Of a stretch of 64,000 nt of DNA, positions 1 to 12,535 are shown piece by piece (position 1 is the first letter of the stretch; each line of letters begins with the position of its first letter). The notes under the pieces are model-generated. The model saw only the letters and a program-made list of their open reading frames with translations, made no database searches and was not told the origin of the DNA. The stretch comes from Ailurus styani. Taxonomy: Eukaryota; Chordata; Mammalia; Carnivora; Ailuridae. The stretch covers positions 374,669 to 438,668 of the forward strand of contig LNAC01000065.1 of assembly GCA_002007465.1 (NCBI GenBank), in the 5' to 3' direction. Made by a program: the position numbers and the translations under genes.

Positions 1-746
1 CCATCCTCCCCAGAAGTCCCAATCATTTATAAGTCAGGACTGCCAGTGTGTCCAGCATTCAAATATTCAGACATCTCTTTGGGATTTGAGGTCATAAAAT
101 CAGGCCAGGATTGCTAGACTGACCAAAAGATTGCCAACTAACCAGTTTACTTCATCATTTAATTATATTAACGATGTTTCTCTAGTTGAGCAATATGTAG
201 CAGTATGTTCCATGTGAGGCCCTGGGTTAGATACCAGGGAGTTGGTCATTAAAAACAAAAATAGAAAAACAGTGCTTCTGCCCTTGAAAAACTCAGGGTC
301 TGCCAGGGGTGACAGATACACACACCATGACCACATGGGGAAACTAAGAGAGCATGATAGAAGGGCACTTATCTCTGGTCCCAAATGAGAACTGTCACTT
401 ATTGAGCACCTACTAGGTGCCAGACACTGTCTTGAATCCTCTTAAGACCCCTGCCCTTCCAGATGAGGAAATTGAGAGGTATAGTTTCTCTAGCTGTAAG
501 TGTCTCCGTGGCTGGTGTATAAATTCACAGCTTGTGACTATTATATTCATGCTCTTCACACAAATCCATGCCATCCAACCTCAGGGTATGCCTGGGCATT
601 CATCTGAGCCTTGGAGGTGGTGGTTGTGATGGCACAGCCACCCTGCCTGACCCTGGCGTGCCATCACAGAGGAGGAAGAGGACACGCAAGCCAGCTGTCT
701 TAGTTGTCCTCATGCCTGTGTTTCCCGTATGTCTGTCTTCCCTCAG
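1..746 (+). other. CLSTN2: CLSTN2 intron (3' part) with MIR fragment
   Basis: This is intronic sequence upstream of the first visible CLSTN2 exon. It ends in a pyrimidine-rich tract and the acceptor ccctcag at 740-746. Around 396-485 there is a diverged MIR-type core ('ttattgagcacctactaggt' followed by 'agatgaggaaattgaga'). I see no other coding exon here. Confidence 0.75.
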
Positions 747-917
747 CCCCCAAATCACCAGTCTTAGAAGAAATGCTTCACAACTTAGATTTCTGTGACA
801 TTTTGGTGCTTGGAGGGGACCTGGACCCAAGACAGGAGTGCTTGGAGCTCAACCACAGTGAGCTCCATCAGCGACACCTGGATGCCACCAATTCCACAGC
901 AGGCTACTCTATCTATG
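747..917 (+). CDS. CLSTN2: CLSTN2 coding exon (fifth from last): juxtamembrane ectodomain
   Basis: This is a 171-bp exon bounded by acceptor ..ctcag and donor gtaagac, phase 1 on both sides. It reads from the Pro-Lys-Ser-Pro region through LDFCDILVLGGDLDP to AGYSIYG. It carries two Cys residues and two N-glycosylation sequons (N-H-S and N-S-T). The sequence matches the membrane-proximal ectodomain of calsyntenin-2, a type I postsynaptic membrane protein with N-terminal cadherin repeats and a LamG/LNS domain, which must lie upstream of this window. It joins in frame to the exon at 1356. CLSTN1 and CLSTN3 share the fold, but the complete set of five exons best matches CLSTN2. Confidence 0.93.
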
Positions 918-1355
918 GTAAGACCACACTCAGCTCCTTACCCTGGTGCTCTCCTCTCAGAGTACCTCCATGCCGGAGTCAGGAGGGTGCTGGTGCTGTC
1001 ACCTGTAGAGGAGCATTCAGGTAGGGACCTTTGACTTCAGAGTGTGGACTGCTAGCCCCTCCTTAGTGAGCTACATAGAAAGTGGGTACATGCTTACTCT
1101 TATAATATTTGATCTCAGCAAATATTATAGCAGAATTTGACAGGCTGGGGCCATTCTGGTCAGAGCCTAATGTATCTGGAAAGCCTGTGGGGCAGTTCAG
1201 TTGGCTCCTTAGAACGCCTCTACCCATGCATCATCTGCCCCTAAACATCTCAAGCTCTTACCCTGGATAAATTCAGGAGAACCACAAGTCCCAGTAGCCA
1301 CATCCTGCACCCCCATCTTCTACCTTCTTATGACAAGGGTGGTCTCTTGGCACAG

Positions 1356-1501
1356 GTGTGGGCTCCATGAGTCGCTATGAGCAGGTGTTGCATCACATCC
1401 GCTACCGCAACTGGCATCCAAGTTCCCTCGAGGCCCGGCGGTTCAGAATCAAGTGCTCAGAACTCAATGGACGTTATACCAGCAATGAATTCAACCTAGA
1501 G
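1356..1501 (+). CDS. CLSTN2: CLSTN2 coding exon (fourth from last): ectodomain
   Basis: This 146-bp exon sits between acceptor ggcacag and donor gtgagtg. It is entered in phase 1 and left in phase 0. It encodes the segment beginning VGSMSRYEQVLHHIRYRNW and ending in NEFNLE, part of the conserved calsyntenin juxtamembrane ectodomain. The reading frame is open across the exon and continuous with both neighbours. It is separated from the next exon by an intron of only 111 bp. Confidence 0.94.
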
Positions 1502-1612
1502 GTGAGTGGGTCCTGCCATCATTAGGGAATTTCAGAGTCACCCACTTGCTTCTCATTCATTTGGGTCCACCCGCCACTCCTGGTCAGCAGCACCTCTCCC
1601 TTCTCTTCCTAG

Positions 1613-1736
1613 GTCAGCATCCTCCATGAGGCCAGAGTCTCAGACAAGGAGCATGTCAACCACCTCATTGTGCAGCCTCCCTTCCTGCAGTCTGTCCACC
1701 ACCCTGAGTCCCAGAGCAGCATCCAGCGCAGTTCAG
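1613..1736 (+). CDS. CLSTN2: CLSTN2 coding exon (third from last): stalk
   Basis: This 124-bp exon starts after acceptor ttcctag and ends at donor gtaggtg, entered in phase 0 and left in phase 1. It encodes VSILHEARVSDKEHVNHL and the stalk that follows, ending IQRSS just outside the membrane. In calsyntenins this stalk is where the ectodomain is shed, before intramembrane cleavage by gamma-secretase (family knowledge). The next exon begins with the transmembrane segment. Confidence 0.94.
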
Positions 1737-2224
1737 GTAGGTGGCTAGGAGGAAGGACTGCAGGATATCAGGCAGTCACGATGCTTCAAGACCATCCACT
1801 AACAGGTATGGTGCAGCAGCCACAGAGGCCCAGAACTGAAGGAGGGACCCAGGAATGGGAAAGCTATGGGCCCTGCCTCGGAGGTCCTCACAGCCTCAGG
1901 AAGGGGCTAGTCAGGGAAAGAATTTACAGTGTATCATAACAGAGGTTAGTGGAGAGTGCTAGGGTAAAATCTTCGCTCAGAGCCACGGCCTGTGTGAAGT
2001 TTTCCCTGAGCCCCTGCCTATGTGCTTGCTCTCTCTCACACACAGCATATTACAGTCTCTCACCCTTACTTACTTACTTCACTTCTGGTCTTACCGTTTG
2101 TAGCACGGTCTGGTGGGCACTGTGTCTGTCCCTGTGAAACTCCACAGTGCCTGGCTCTCAGTGGAAGCCCCACCTCTGCCAGAATTTGAGGGGAAAGCAA
2201 AAGATAGAAGAGTACATACATAAA

Positions 2225-2345
2225 TTATTTGATTTATTCCTCACAAATACCCCTGGGGTAAGAATTATTAAATTCATTATAGAGGTGAAGAAAATGAAGC
2301 CCAGCCAGGGTAAGGTGCTGGCCCAGAGTTCCAGAGCTGAGATGT
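2225..2345 (+). repeat. MIR-type fragment in CLSTN2 intron
   Basis: The MIR core order is present: 'cacaaatacccctggggtaa', then 'gaggtgaagaaaatgaagcc' and 'agttccagagctgagatg'. It lies about 110 bp upstream of the transmembrane exon. Confidence 0.55.
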
Positions 2346-2452
2346 GGTAGGGTAGATTTTAACTTAGACATGGGTGTTTCTTTCACACTCCATCCCAAGA
2401 CGGAGCTAGTCCTTCCATTTACCATGTCATGTGGATTCCTTCCTTATTCCAG

Positions 2453-2637
2453 TGGTCCCAAGCATTGCCACAGTGGTCATCATCATCTCCGTGTGCATGC
2501 TGGTGTTCGTTGTGGCCATGGGCGTGTACCGGGTCCGGACTGCCCACCAGCACTTCACCCAGGAGACGGAGGCTGCCAAGGAGGCCGAGATGGACTGGGA
2601 CGACTCTGCACTCACGATCACAGTCAACCCCATGGAG
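2453..2637 (+). CDS. CLSTN2: CLSTN2 coding exon (second from last): transmembrane helix and first KLC motif
   Basis: This 185-bp exon follows acceptor attccag and ends at donor gtgattc. It is entered in phase 1 and left in phase 0. It begins VVPSIATVVIIISVCMLVFV, a clear single transmembrane helix, followed by a basic stop-transfer stretch (YRVR). The start of the cytoplasmic tail contains EMDWDDSALTITVNPME. In the family, the MDWDDS motif binds kinesin light chain and the NP motif binds X11-like adaptors, linking the protein to axonal transport. VVPSIATVV and the HQHF stretch are the features I use to prefer CLSTN2 over CLSTN1 and CLSTN3. Confidence 0.95.
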
Positions 2638-4466
2638 GTGATTCTCGTGCAGGGGCTGGAATCTTAGGGCAGGAGACTTTCCCTCCCCCAGCTTCATCTT
2701 CCCTTGTGCTGGAAGCCCAGCCCCACTGATCCTTGCCTTTTCTGAGCACCTTCAGCCCACTCAACCTGCATGGGCCATATTTTCCCACCAGCTGCATTCA
2801 CTGATTAAAAATATGTGAGTTACTCTCACCCTACAAACAGAACCAGACAGTTCTTAAGGCAAGCAGCCATGTGGTGTCTATCCCTTGCCTCCCCCATAGT
2901 ATTTAACTCCGGGCTGACTAACACTTAAAGACTCAGTATTGAATTTTTGATTAACAGTGTAAATTAGATGGCTTTGCTCCATGCTGCCTACAGCGCTCAC
3001 TTGAATAGGTTAAAACAAAAACACAACAGCAATACCTGCCATTCACTGAGCCCCCATCATGCCAGACACTACACAGGGTGCTCTGTATACACCACCCCAT
3101 TTAATCTTCCCAACCCCCTGTGAAATAGAGGTTCTCATCCTCACTTCTCAAGTGGGAACCAACTCAGAGAAGAAAGTCAAAGTGCTCAAACACATAGCTG
3201 GTAATTGCAGTGCCAATATTTAACTCACTCAAGGTTGCTGGATCCTAAAGTCATGTCATTTTAGTTAGCCAGCAACCTTCAGCATCCACCCACGAGGGTC
3301 TAAGATCCCAGCTCTGGACAGATGAATACCAAAGCACGAAAGGCTGCCCATGGGTCCTTGGTGCTGGCAGGGGCAGGAATTGAAAAGCGGAGGAAGATCA
3401 GGAGTCAGTGAGGCATGAAGATTCTCCCAGCATGGTTCTAAGGTCCCCCTGAGTTGGCCTCATGTTCCGGTATCCTAGCCAACGTGCCACAGTAGCTCAG
3501 CTTCTCCCAGCATAGGGTGTAGGTATAGGGCTGAGATGCCCAGGGGACACCAGCGTTTCCCCCCCTCAGAGAGCTGAGCCTCAGCTGTGGGAAACCAGCC
3601 CCAATACTGCAGTCTCAGTACTGGGCATGGGTGTTCTTACCGAGGCTAACCTGCTGCTGCCAATGGTCAGTGAAGCATGAGCAGGGAGAGGCAGCGAGGT
3701 CACAGACTTCAGAAAAGATTTCCTGCAGGAGGTTAGCCTAAGGGAGGCCTTGAAGAATGGGGCAGGTGGGGGTGGGCAGGCAAGGTAGAAAAGAAGCCAT
3801 TCCAGGGATGGGAGGCAACCATGCAAGGGCCTACAGCTTTATGGCTGTTTCATCAACTCAAAACACAAATCCAGAACTAAGATTTTGCTAGAATCACCAA
3901 AAATCTGGCGGGAGTGGGGTTTCAGTTTGAGGACACAAGTCTCAGACAGTGAGGGGAGGCATGGAAAATGAAGACCATGAACTTTCCTTTCCGAAGGAAT
4001 ATTTCTGAGGAGCAGCACACCTGAGTCTTGGTTTAAAAGACCGTCTGCTCCCAGAGAATGTGATCTCACCTGGAAATGGACCGTATGCTTCTCGGTGAGA
4101 GAGGAGCATTTAAGCTAACACTTATACAGACAGGCTTCAGAAATGCTGGAAAGCAAACCCTGGCCTGAAAGGTTTCCAAGTGATGGAAGGGACTGGTTTC
4201 AATGTCTTGTGTTTAAAATCCACCATTTACCTTGAGTCCAGGTCTTGGAATTCGCTATTTCTTCTTGGTCCTTAGCCCTCTGATTTGCCTTTCACCAGAG
4301 GACTTCCCATTCAGGAGGCCTGTCCCCAGGGCCCCGGGTGTAGCAGGAAGGGAAAGGAGTTCCAGGGGCCTGAAATGTTGCCCTAGTGGAGGGAGAAACA
4401 TGTACGTTCCAAAGTGGTTTTTGCTCAGCCCCTGATGAGCCTGTCCCTTCTCTCCCCAACCTCCAG
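2638..4466 (+). other. CLSTN2: Last CLSTN2 intron
   Basis: This 1.8-kb intron runs from donor gtgattctc to acceptor acctccag. It contains a fairly complete MIR-type repeat at about 3035-3220 (core 'ccaaccccctgtgaaataga'). There is an in-frame stop soon after the donor (GGCTGGAATCTTAG), so retaining the intron would truncate the tail. I see no further exon. Confidence 0.8.
3035..3220 (+). repeat. MIR SINE
   Basis: This contains the order typical of a sense MIR: 'cactgagcccccatcatgcc', 'tttaatcttcccaaccccct', 'gtgaaatagaggttctcatc', then an 'aactcagagaagaaagtcaa' stretch. It is diverged and has no recognisable target duplication. Confidence 0.7.
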
Positions 4467-4664
4467 AAACATGAAGAACCAGGGCGTGGGGAAGAGGAGA
4501 CTGAGGAGGAGGAGGAAGTAGAGGAAGACGTGAGCTCCAGCAGCAGTGAGTCCGAGGCCAGCGAAGAGGAAGAGGAGGAGGAAGGGCTGGGCAAGGGCAG
4601 ACACGGGCAGAGCGGCGCCAGGCACACCCAGCTGGAGTGGGACGACTCGGCCCTGCCCTACTAG
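4467..4664 (+). CDS. CLSTN2: CLSTN2 terminal coding exon: acidic tail and second KLC motif, stop codon
   Basis: The coding part of the last exon is 65 codons plus TAG at 4662-4664. It starts KHEEPGRGEEE, runs through a Glu-rich acidic tract interrupted by a serine cluster (DVSSSSSESEASEEEE), and finishes LEWDDSALPY. The terminal EWDDSAL repeats the WDDSAL motif of the preceding exon. The two together are the bipartite kinesin-light-chain binding sites of calsyntenins. The serine/acidic block has the look of casein-kinase-type sites (inference). Low-complexity GAG/GAA codons make its length prone to variation. The minus-strand reading frame opposite this exon is a shadow. Confidence 0.95.
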   Translation, partial: KHEEPGRGEEETEEEEEVEEDVSSSSSESEASEEEEEEEGLGKGRHGQSGARHTQLEWDDSALPY

Positions 4665-6299
4665 CGCCCGGCTGCCCACGCCCACCCACACGTCTCTTTT
4701 GTAAGCCCCACCCGATGTATGCCGGAGTCTATCACAGGTCGCCTCTGATTCCTATGACAGGTCTGGGCAGGCCTCCCCCAGTGTCCTGGAAGCCACCCTT
4801 TAGGCCTTGGGCACTCCCTGTGTCCCAGCCCTGGAAAGGGTCCAAGACTCCCAGGGTCGTCAGCACTGGGGCCTTCCAGAGGGACTTTGTCCTGTAGCCC
4901 CCCACCTCGGCCCTGGGCTCACCCAGCATCCTGTCAGCCAGTCTGCAGAGTTCTGCCTGTGCTCTTCTCTGCAGGGGAGAAAGTCAGCCTTTATGTCCCT
5001 CACCTCCCCCGGACTCCCTGTGCCCAGGGCCCTTGGGTTCCAGCTCACTGTACATGCACCTCCCCCCGTCTCCTCTTCCACACAGACCAGCAGCGTCTCC
5101 TTCCTTACCTGACTCTTCAGGGTGGCTTCACACAGGAAAGGTGGTCAGACTTCACACACAAGAGGTCTCTGTTCCTAAAGTCCCTGTTGAGGCAGAATTA
5201 AGGTATAGGGAAAGGGTCCCACGCACGCACGCACACACGTGCACCCATTCACTCTCCCCAGTTTGGAGAACCTTTCCCTTGTCCTTCCTGAGGTCACATA
5301 AGCTTAGCTGAAGAGCCCAAAACCCAGAAGACATCCTTGGCCACAGCAGGGCCTGGTCCCCGGCCAAAGTGCTCTGTCAGCCTGCCTTGGCTGCCCACAC
5401 GGCATCACGGGAGCCAGGAAGCCCTCCACAGAGGCACTGGCCCCGGTGACAGTGTGATCAGCTGGCAGCCAGGGACCAGAGGAAGGGCTGATAGAAGCAG
5501 CTGGGCGTCACGGCGGCCACAGATCTGGGGGATGAGGGTGGTGGGGTCTCCCCAGCCAGAGGGCAGACAGAGGCTGACAAGGCTCAGCATCTGGCCTTAG
5601 GGTCCCTCGTCACCTGTTTTCACACTGTTTCGCCTCTTGAGAAAATGCATCCCTCTCAGTTGTATTAGGACTGTCATCAACTGTGCCGACTCTAAAATGA
5701 AAGTTTGGAGATTTGAATGCCAGGAATTAGGAGCATTTCTGTGATAGTAGTAACCACTGCTTCTTTATTCTTCTCATAAAAGGAGCAACACTTTGGGTGG
5801 AGGGCAAATACATCTGAAAACCTAATTTCTTTCTTCTTGTTTTAATAAGAAAATCTTTTCCACCTCCATCCTTACATGGACACCTCACGAGGAGAACTGT
5901 TGCTATAGTAACTTGTCTGTGCTCTTTTGTGACCAAGAGAATAGCAGGCAAAAACAGGGCCATTCTAAGACTTGCACAAAGCTCTGAGACAGTCTTTGTT
6001 TTGAATGTCTCTGGCTTTGTCCTCAGTCTATACAGTCTGTCCCTGTCCTCCCACCCTCCCCCAGCCTAGCCCATACTGGTGGACGTACAGAGCCTGGCAC
6101 CTAGGCACAGTGGCTCTCAGGTTCAAAAGAAAATTGAGAATTCGGCTACTCACCATGTCACCAAAACAGGGCTTAAGGGCATCCATCATCAATGTCCTCT
6201 AGTTTGACCTCCATCCATGACCAGCCCCTGCAAACTTCTGATTCAAGCAAACTACCTGATGCAGTTGTTTCCACTACCGAAAGTGGTTTTTGCATATCT

Positions 6300-6590
6300 G
6301 TTCCTTCCTTTCGGCCTTACCATAATTCCATCAGGGAGTTGGGACAACTACTGTCAGGCATATTTTGAGTAAACTGAGGTTTAGAGCTTCAGCACCTTGC
6401 TCAGAGTCAGAGTTAGAGATAAGACCAGACTCCCCACCTTCCGCTCTTGGTCCACTGCCCACCACCCCACTTCTACTTCTATTTCTACAGCTCACAGGCA
6501 TTGCTGAGGACCTACTATGTGCTAATCACTCAACCAGCAGCCCTACAAAATGCTAAAGCCTAGTAAGATAAGCACCTCCCCTCCATGGTT
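6300..6590 (+). repeat. Two adjacent MIR-type fragments
   Basis: The first part (to about 6425) has 'gagtaaactgaggtttagag' followed by 'cttgctcagagtcagagtta'. The second (from about 6490) has 'gctgaggacctactatgtgc'. Both are diverged MIR pieces in the same orientation. Confidence 0.5.
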
Positions 6591-6994
6591 ATAATCATTG
6601 TAGAGGGGGAACCAACAGGCATAGAAATTATATGGAACAGACACAGACAGAGCAGGGAGAGAAGTCACAGGAGGAAGAGGGATACAATCAGAAACTCAGT
6701 GCTCTTCTTTTTCCCTTCTCAGGGAAAAATGCAGGCATAATTTGGGGATTTTATATTCACTGAATGGAAATAGATACTTCAGTGAGTTCTCCCAACTAAA
6801 ACACCCTTTTTCTATCAGGCCGTGTCTACACCTCTACAAGGAGAAAATCTCTAACACTGCTTAGTCCCCACCATTCCCTTCATTAAGTAAAAAAATTCTC
6901 CAGTTGGGCATTTAGGAGCTAACAAAATTCTCCCAAAATTATGGCAGTAAAACCAAATTTATGGCTTAAAACCAATTTTTTGTTGTTATTCATA

Positions 6995-7110
6995 AGCATT
7001 TTTTTAGTGTTTCAAGTTTTTAAATTCTAGTCATAGAGTATTATACTAGTTTCAGGAGAATTCAGTGATTCATCACTTACATACAGCACCCAGTGCTCAT
7101 CACAACCAAT
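6995..7110 (-). repeat. Carnivore L1 3' end fragment, antisense
   Basis: 'tatactagtttcaggagaat' followed by 'acagcacccagtgctcatca' is the reverse complement of the carnivore L1 3' UTR end. The same motifs appear in sense near 31770-31850 in this window. Confidence 0.6.
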
Positions 7111-8211
7111 TCTTTTTCAACTGAATTTCCATTTAAAACATTATAAGTCTGGTTTTCATGAGAGCGGCTTACAGAGTCCTTTTGGTTTGGTTGGGGTGGG
7201 AAAGGGCTCTTCGTGCCTTCTGGCTGTCTCCAGTGGCTGCATCACTTACTCACGGTTGAGTGGGCTATTTGGAGCATAATTTGGGAAGGGTACTGGGACA
7301 TCAAATGAAAGTGGCACTTGGCTAAGGACACAGAGTTGGATCATTTGTGACTAGATATAGAGAAATAATGGGAACATCAAGTCAGGACCCTCTCCGTCAA
7401 CTGTTGTGCAAAGTCAGACTGCATGTCAGCTCCAAACACGAGGCATAACAATACTGCTGGGCAGTGGGCATTTATCATGTCCCCAACGCCCTACTCAACC
7501 AGAAGGAGTAGTTACATAAAAGTAACAGAAGCTTTGGGGACTATTCAGGTGAGTGGCAAGTAAAGTAACTTGCCCTCCTCCAGTGATTCTAATGACTAGT
7601 GAAAAATGTCATTAATCAGCCCAGCATTTTCCAGGCTCCATATGCTGGTATCCAGAACCAGAACCCCCAGATGGCCTGGACACCATGCAGCCTCTCATCC
7701 AGACATCAGAAGCAGCAGACGCAGGCTCATACCCCAGAGGAACAGCTGACTAGGTTGGCCACAGGCCAGACCGTTGCTTACCTTGCCAAGAGGATGACCA
7801 GATTCTGCTCTCTGGGGCTGGAAAATAGATAGGCCGAAACCTCTCAAGTAATTCAGATGACAGGGAGGAAGAGAAAGACGAGGTTGAAGTGGAAAAGGCC
7901 AGCACAGAATGAGCTGCCCAATGGAGTAAAGCAATCGACTAGTTGGTTATCTGTTAAAGAGTACCAAAAAGTATATTCTAGTAGGTTAATCAAATGCTTT
8001 AAATCTGACAAAGGCCCAAATCTCTTTAGATAACCAAAACGTGGTTTGAGTGGAATCTTATTACCACTTTCTTGAATGTTCTCAATCATCCAATCAAGCA
8101 GGGTTTAGACCATGCATCTCTGCAGGTAGCAAGAGCTGTACCTTGTGGACACAGACTCTCCAGGGAGAGGCCTCCTGGCAGGAAGCAATATTGGCCATGC
8201 CTATACATACA

Positions 8212-8545
8212 GCAGATGTCAGCAAACTTTATCTCTAAAGAGCCAGATAGGAAATATTTTGGGTTTTGCAGGCCATATGGTCTCCATTGCAAGTATTCAG
8301 CTCTGCCACTGTAGCACGAAACAAGCCACAGACAATACATAAACCAATGGATATGCCTATGTTCCAAAAAAATTGTTTATGAATACTAAAAAGCATACCA
8401 TTTGAATCCATACTATTTTCACACATCATGAAATTTCATTACTTTTGATTTTTACTTTTGACCATTTAAAAATTGAAAAACTCTTCTGAGTCCGTGGGCC
8501 ATACAAAACCTTGCAGCCTACCAGATTTGGCCCGTGAGTCATGTC
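8212..8545 (+). mobile_element. hAT-Charlie (MER1-type) nonautonomous DNA transposon fossil
   Basis: It reads 'gtcagcaaactttatctcta', then 'gccatatggtctccattgca', 'agctctgccactgtagcacg' and ends 'cagatttggcccgtgagtca'. This order is characteristic of an abundant eutherian hAT-Charlie element. It lacks coding capacity, and the termini are too worn to show a target duplication. The family label is from memory. Confidence 0.65.
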
Positions 8546-10325
8546 TACCACACGTTCAAGGAAAGCAGCCTTCCCATTCACCAACGGAAAGTAGATTGTT
8601 ATCTTTCACCCTTCAACTACCCAGGGGTCCTTGTCTCCAAAATGAACAACGAGCAACTCCATAGTCCTTAATTAAGCTCTTTCAAATGTCCGTATCCCAG
8701 CAAGAAAATGACAACAAAAAACACCTGTTACTGGTCAAACTGACTTGAACACAGACAAGCATTCATTGAGAACGCCAAGCCCTCGGTGCAGGAACAGAGT
8801 GACCACTGAGCGCCAACCCCCTTGAGCTCAGGGCCAACTCCCAGGGGCAGCGCCTTCCCAGCACAACTCAGCCCACAATGATTTCTAAGCAGGGTGTTCA
8901 TTATCTCAAGACTGATTTCCATTTCAGTCCTGCTCATGCCATTGCTCTAAAAATGATCCTAAAGACTTTTGACTGTTTGAATCAATAGCAACATAATCAG
9001 TAGAAAGCCCTACCCAGCACATTTCAAAATTAGCCGTCTTCATGGCTCTATGATTCAATATTAGCAAGAGGAAGAAAAGAGGACTTTTTCTTAACCATCC
9101 TCTCATTGAAATAAACCAAATAAGTTTTACCCAAAAAAAAAAAAAGTGAGGGAGTGAGTTTAATTCTTTGAAAGAATTTACCAGTGAAAAATAGATGATT
9201 TTCAGGTAAGTTCATTCTCAAGCCTTTGGGGGATCCCCAAAGCCCCTGCAAAATACTCTGGAGGGCTACGGATGGTACAGGATCCTCTATCTGCATCAGA
9301 CTTTTATCAAGGCTGACAAGCCAAAGCCCTTGGCACAATTTAATTTTCATGTAATCACTTTCCACTGCCCAGCTGTAGGCAAAGGAAATGAACAGTGAAA
9401 GTTTTGAAGTGAACTCCAGCACCTTCATTTTCCTGCCCTTATTTCATCTTATAAATTTATTCTGTGCCTACTTTATAGATCTTGCTCTAGTTTTCTTTCT
9501 GGCACCAACTACAAAGAAGAGTTGGCTTTACAAGGGCTATGGACTAGAAGTCAAACTTGACTCTATCCCAAGACGACACAAAGAGACAAAAGAAGGTACC
9601 TCCACCAGCACCCCAGAAAGCAATCAAACATTCCCTGGATGCCATTAGCGAACAGATGGGATTCTGTGTTTGCAGCTATGTTCAATGTAATTCAGCAAAT
9701 CCTTGCTGAGTGCCCATGGCGTGCCCGGCCCTGTGCCAGAAACAGAGGAACGAAGGATGAATGAGGTGTGGCCCTGCCTAGGCAGGTCTCCCGGTCTCAT
9801 GAGCTATTGGCATGCTTCCTTTATGGTGTTGGAGGCTGTCTGAGAGCATCTGGGACTGGTGTAGACAGAAGGCTGGAGTTGGGGGAGAGGGGTAACTTGC
9901 TTTGGCAGTTCTCCACCCTTAGTTAGAAGGCTGGTGTGATTCTAGGAGCCGTCACACACATTGCCAAGGCCAACAGAGGAGAGTTCTAGAGAAGCAGGCA
10001 ATGCTTTCCCTACATGTTTCTAACTCTACCCCAGCCTGACCCAGGTCACTCATGGATGAAAGCCAGTCACCCTGCTTGCAAGGTGGATATCACATGGCTG
10101 ATGGCTGAGATTCAGCAAAACTAGGCCAAAGGAAGTTCTTCAGTATGAAAGGCAGGCAGTCAGAGCTGGAAAGTAAGCCAGGTACAGGGGCTGGTATGTG
10201 CCAAGTTCCAAAGACATGAAAAGTCTAACATGAAGGCGCATGCCTGAGGCCTGAAGTCAGAGCTGAGGAGGGAAGGAGGGCCTGACTTTGGAGGACCTGC
10301 TGAGGGGCCACAGGACACTGCAGAG

Positions 10326-10500
10326 CAGAGGCTCTCAAGGGGCATCCCCAGACCAGAGCAGCACCTGGGGAGGAGTAAGAAATGCCAGTTCTTGGGATCC
10401 ACCCATGAGCTACTACATCGGAAACCAGGGATGGGCCCAGCAAGGTAGGTTTTAAGGCTCTCCGATCCTGATGCACCCCAAGGTTTAAAAACCACTGATG
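10326..10500 (-). mobile_element. MER5A-type hAT transposon fossil
   Basis: The reverse-oriented MER5A pattern is visible: 'cagaggctctcaaggggcat', 'agaaatgccagttcttggga', 'gatgggcccagcaaggtagg', ending 'ggtttaaaaaccactgatg'. The length (about 175 bp) fits MER5A. Confidence 0.7.
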
Positions 10501-12469
10501 TAGAGGATGAGAGTGACTTTCACTGGCACTTGGAGGACATGATTAATAGGAGAAGAGAGTCCATTACTAATGTAGAAGAGGCGGTCAAAGCAGAGCTCCC
10601 CATGAGCCCCCCAGGGCCCTCCAGACTCTAGTCCATACTCCCTGAGGCAGTGATTTCCAGGAACCCTGGGCCTAGTCCCAACTCCATTCCTCTCCTGGTG
10701 CCGGAGCTGCCTCCTGCTGGTTGGGCCCCTTTCATCCTAGAGAGAGACACAGTCCACAGGAGGCTGTAGTGAGGCTACCCATCCCTAGGGAGGCTGCCTT
10801 CCAGATTCTCATTGATGAGCAGCCTCCTGAAGGGCCATATTTTAGGGGAAGTGATTACACGGCTGCAGTGTCTCTGCATCAGCAGAACTGGTCCCCACAC
10901 AGCAACTATGCTGTGCAGCCACCAGGCCCTCCAGAGAGTGGAGTGGGGTCATCTAAGGACATCGCCAGCTTTTCTGCAGGGCTGCTCCATCTGTAATAAA
11001 ACAGGGTCATGCAGCATCACTATCCCAACACAAAATTGGATGGAGAATGAATGGCTTTTCTCGGAAGGGCAGGAGCTCATTCTGGATGTTACTAAAAGTG
11101 GAAAACAAAACCCAAAAACAAACCTGCAGCATTCTCCACAGGCAGAACCTATGTTGGCCTTCGAACCTCTAAGACCTGCAAAGATACCAATCTCCGCCAA
11201 TTCCCTTCTCCCCTACCTCGCAGAAGCCTGAGGTCTTCCAATTATTGATTTAGGTTTTTGATTCATGGCTCAAGCTCTGCAAAAGTCTACAAACCTTTTG
11301 GGAGAAACTAGTTGGCACTCTAGCAGTCACTTACACCTCCCTCTGGTGCAGAATCTGTCCTCAGGTAAGGGTTGCTGGGAGTCAGAGAACTGGGGTGCTG
11401 GGCCTTAGGGTGGAAGGACAAAGAGGAGTGGGCTGGAAGGGAACCCAGACACATGGCCTTAAAGAGCTCATGCCTGATGGTCAGTTCCTAAGAATGCAGT
11501 TTCCTCTTGATTAGAGGTATGTTCCTGGTCCTATCTGTCCTGTCCTTGCTGAGTTCTCCCCCAAATGCCCTAAAATGATACCTCCATTTCTCCAGCCTAG
11601 TTTATGGAAAGGTCTTCTGATTAAATGCCCAACCAATCCCCTGAAAGCACAGTGACCATATCAAGAACAATCATCTCTAACACATTAGATTATGCTGAAA
11701 AGAACCAATACAGTTTGCCAGTTGTTTGTGAGAAGCATGGGAGAGAGCAAACCCAAGAGGGGAAAGGAAAGTTTCTTCATGTTCATGTCCCTTAGGTCCA
11801 GAAGAACTTTCTTTACAGCCTGGCCTCTCTTGGTGAATCCTCTGATACGACATCTCTCTCCCAAGACCTTAAGACAATTTTGTTTCCTTGAGGTTAAGTC
11901 ACTTATTACAAAGCCCCCATGGGAAAAAAGGACAAGGAATGGGATGGCAGGATATGAGTGGGGAGGCCTCAGGTAGTTCTGGGAGCAGGATGGGCTCTGT
12001 TCTCACTGGAAAGCTTAGATCTGTGTCCAGTCAGAACGGTCAGGAGCTCCAATCCAGCCAGGACACCAGGCAGAGAGAGGGACCATGATGGGCGTTTATT
12101 GGGAAGGTTGGACAGAGAGGAGACACACAACATATGTCACTGTGCAGGCCATACCATCCATTTGCATTTGTCAGAAACAGAGGAGAACTGTGTCCCAACA
12201 TCAGCTAGTCCCTCCCATTCTGAGCAGCGGAGAGGAGCCGCTACCTTTGGACCATGGGGGTGTTACATCTCCAGAGTCTGAGACCAACTCCATGAGAACT
12301 GTCCGTTGAATTACATGGAACCACAGTGCTCAGGCCCCCACTGGGGACCCTGACCAGGCCCCAGAAAACATGGCTGTGTGAGGCTGTGTGGCCCTCTGCT
12401 CCTGCCATGTCTGCTGTCACAGGCTCCCTCGTCAAGGCAGGGATAGTCACTCGCCTGTCCCAGCACGGT

Positions 12470-12535
12470 GGGTGCCAAGCACAGCACCTGACCCACAGCA
12501 GGGGCCTGATCAATGGTGAATTAAACAGAATACCA
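12470..12535 (-). repeat. MIR 3' fragment
   Basis: 'gcacagcacctgacccacag' followed by 'ggcctgatcaatggtgaatt' resembles the antisense MIR 3' region ('agtgcctggcacatagtagg' type). Confidence 0.45.

Noticed and set aside
4255..4689. 144-codon minus-strand open frame opposite the CLSTN2 last exon
   Set aside because: It is the shadow of the low-complexity Glu-rich coding sequence; it gives Pro/Ser/Leu-rich text with no domain.
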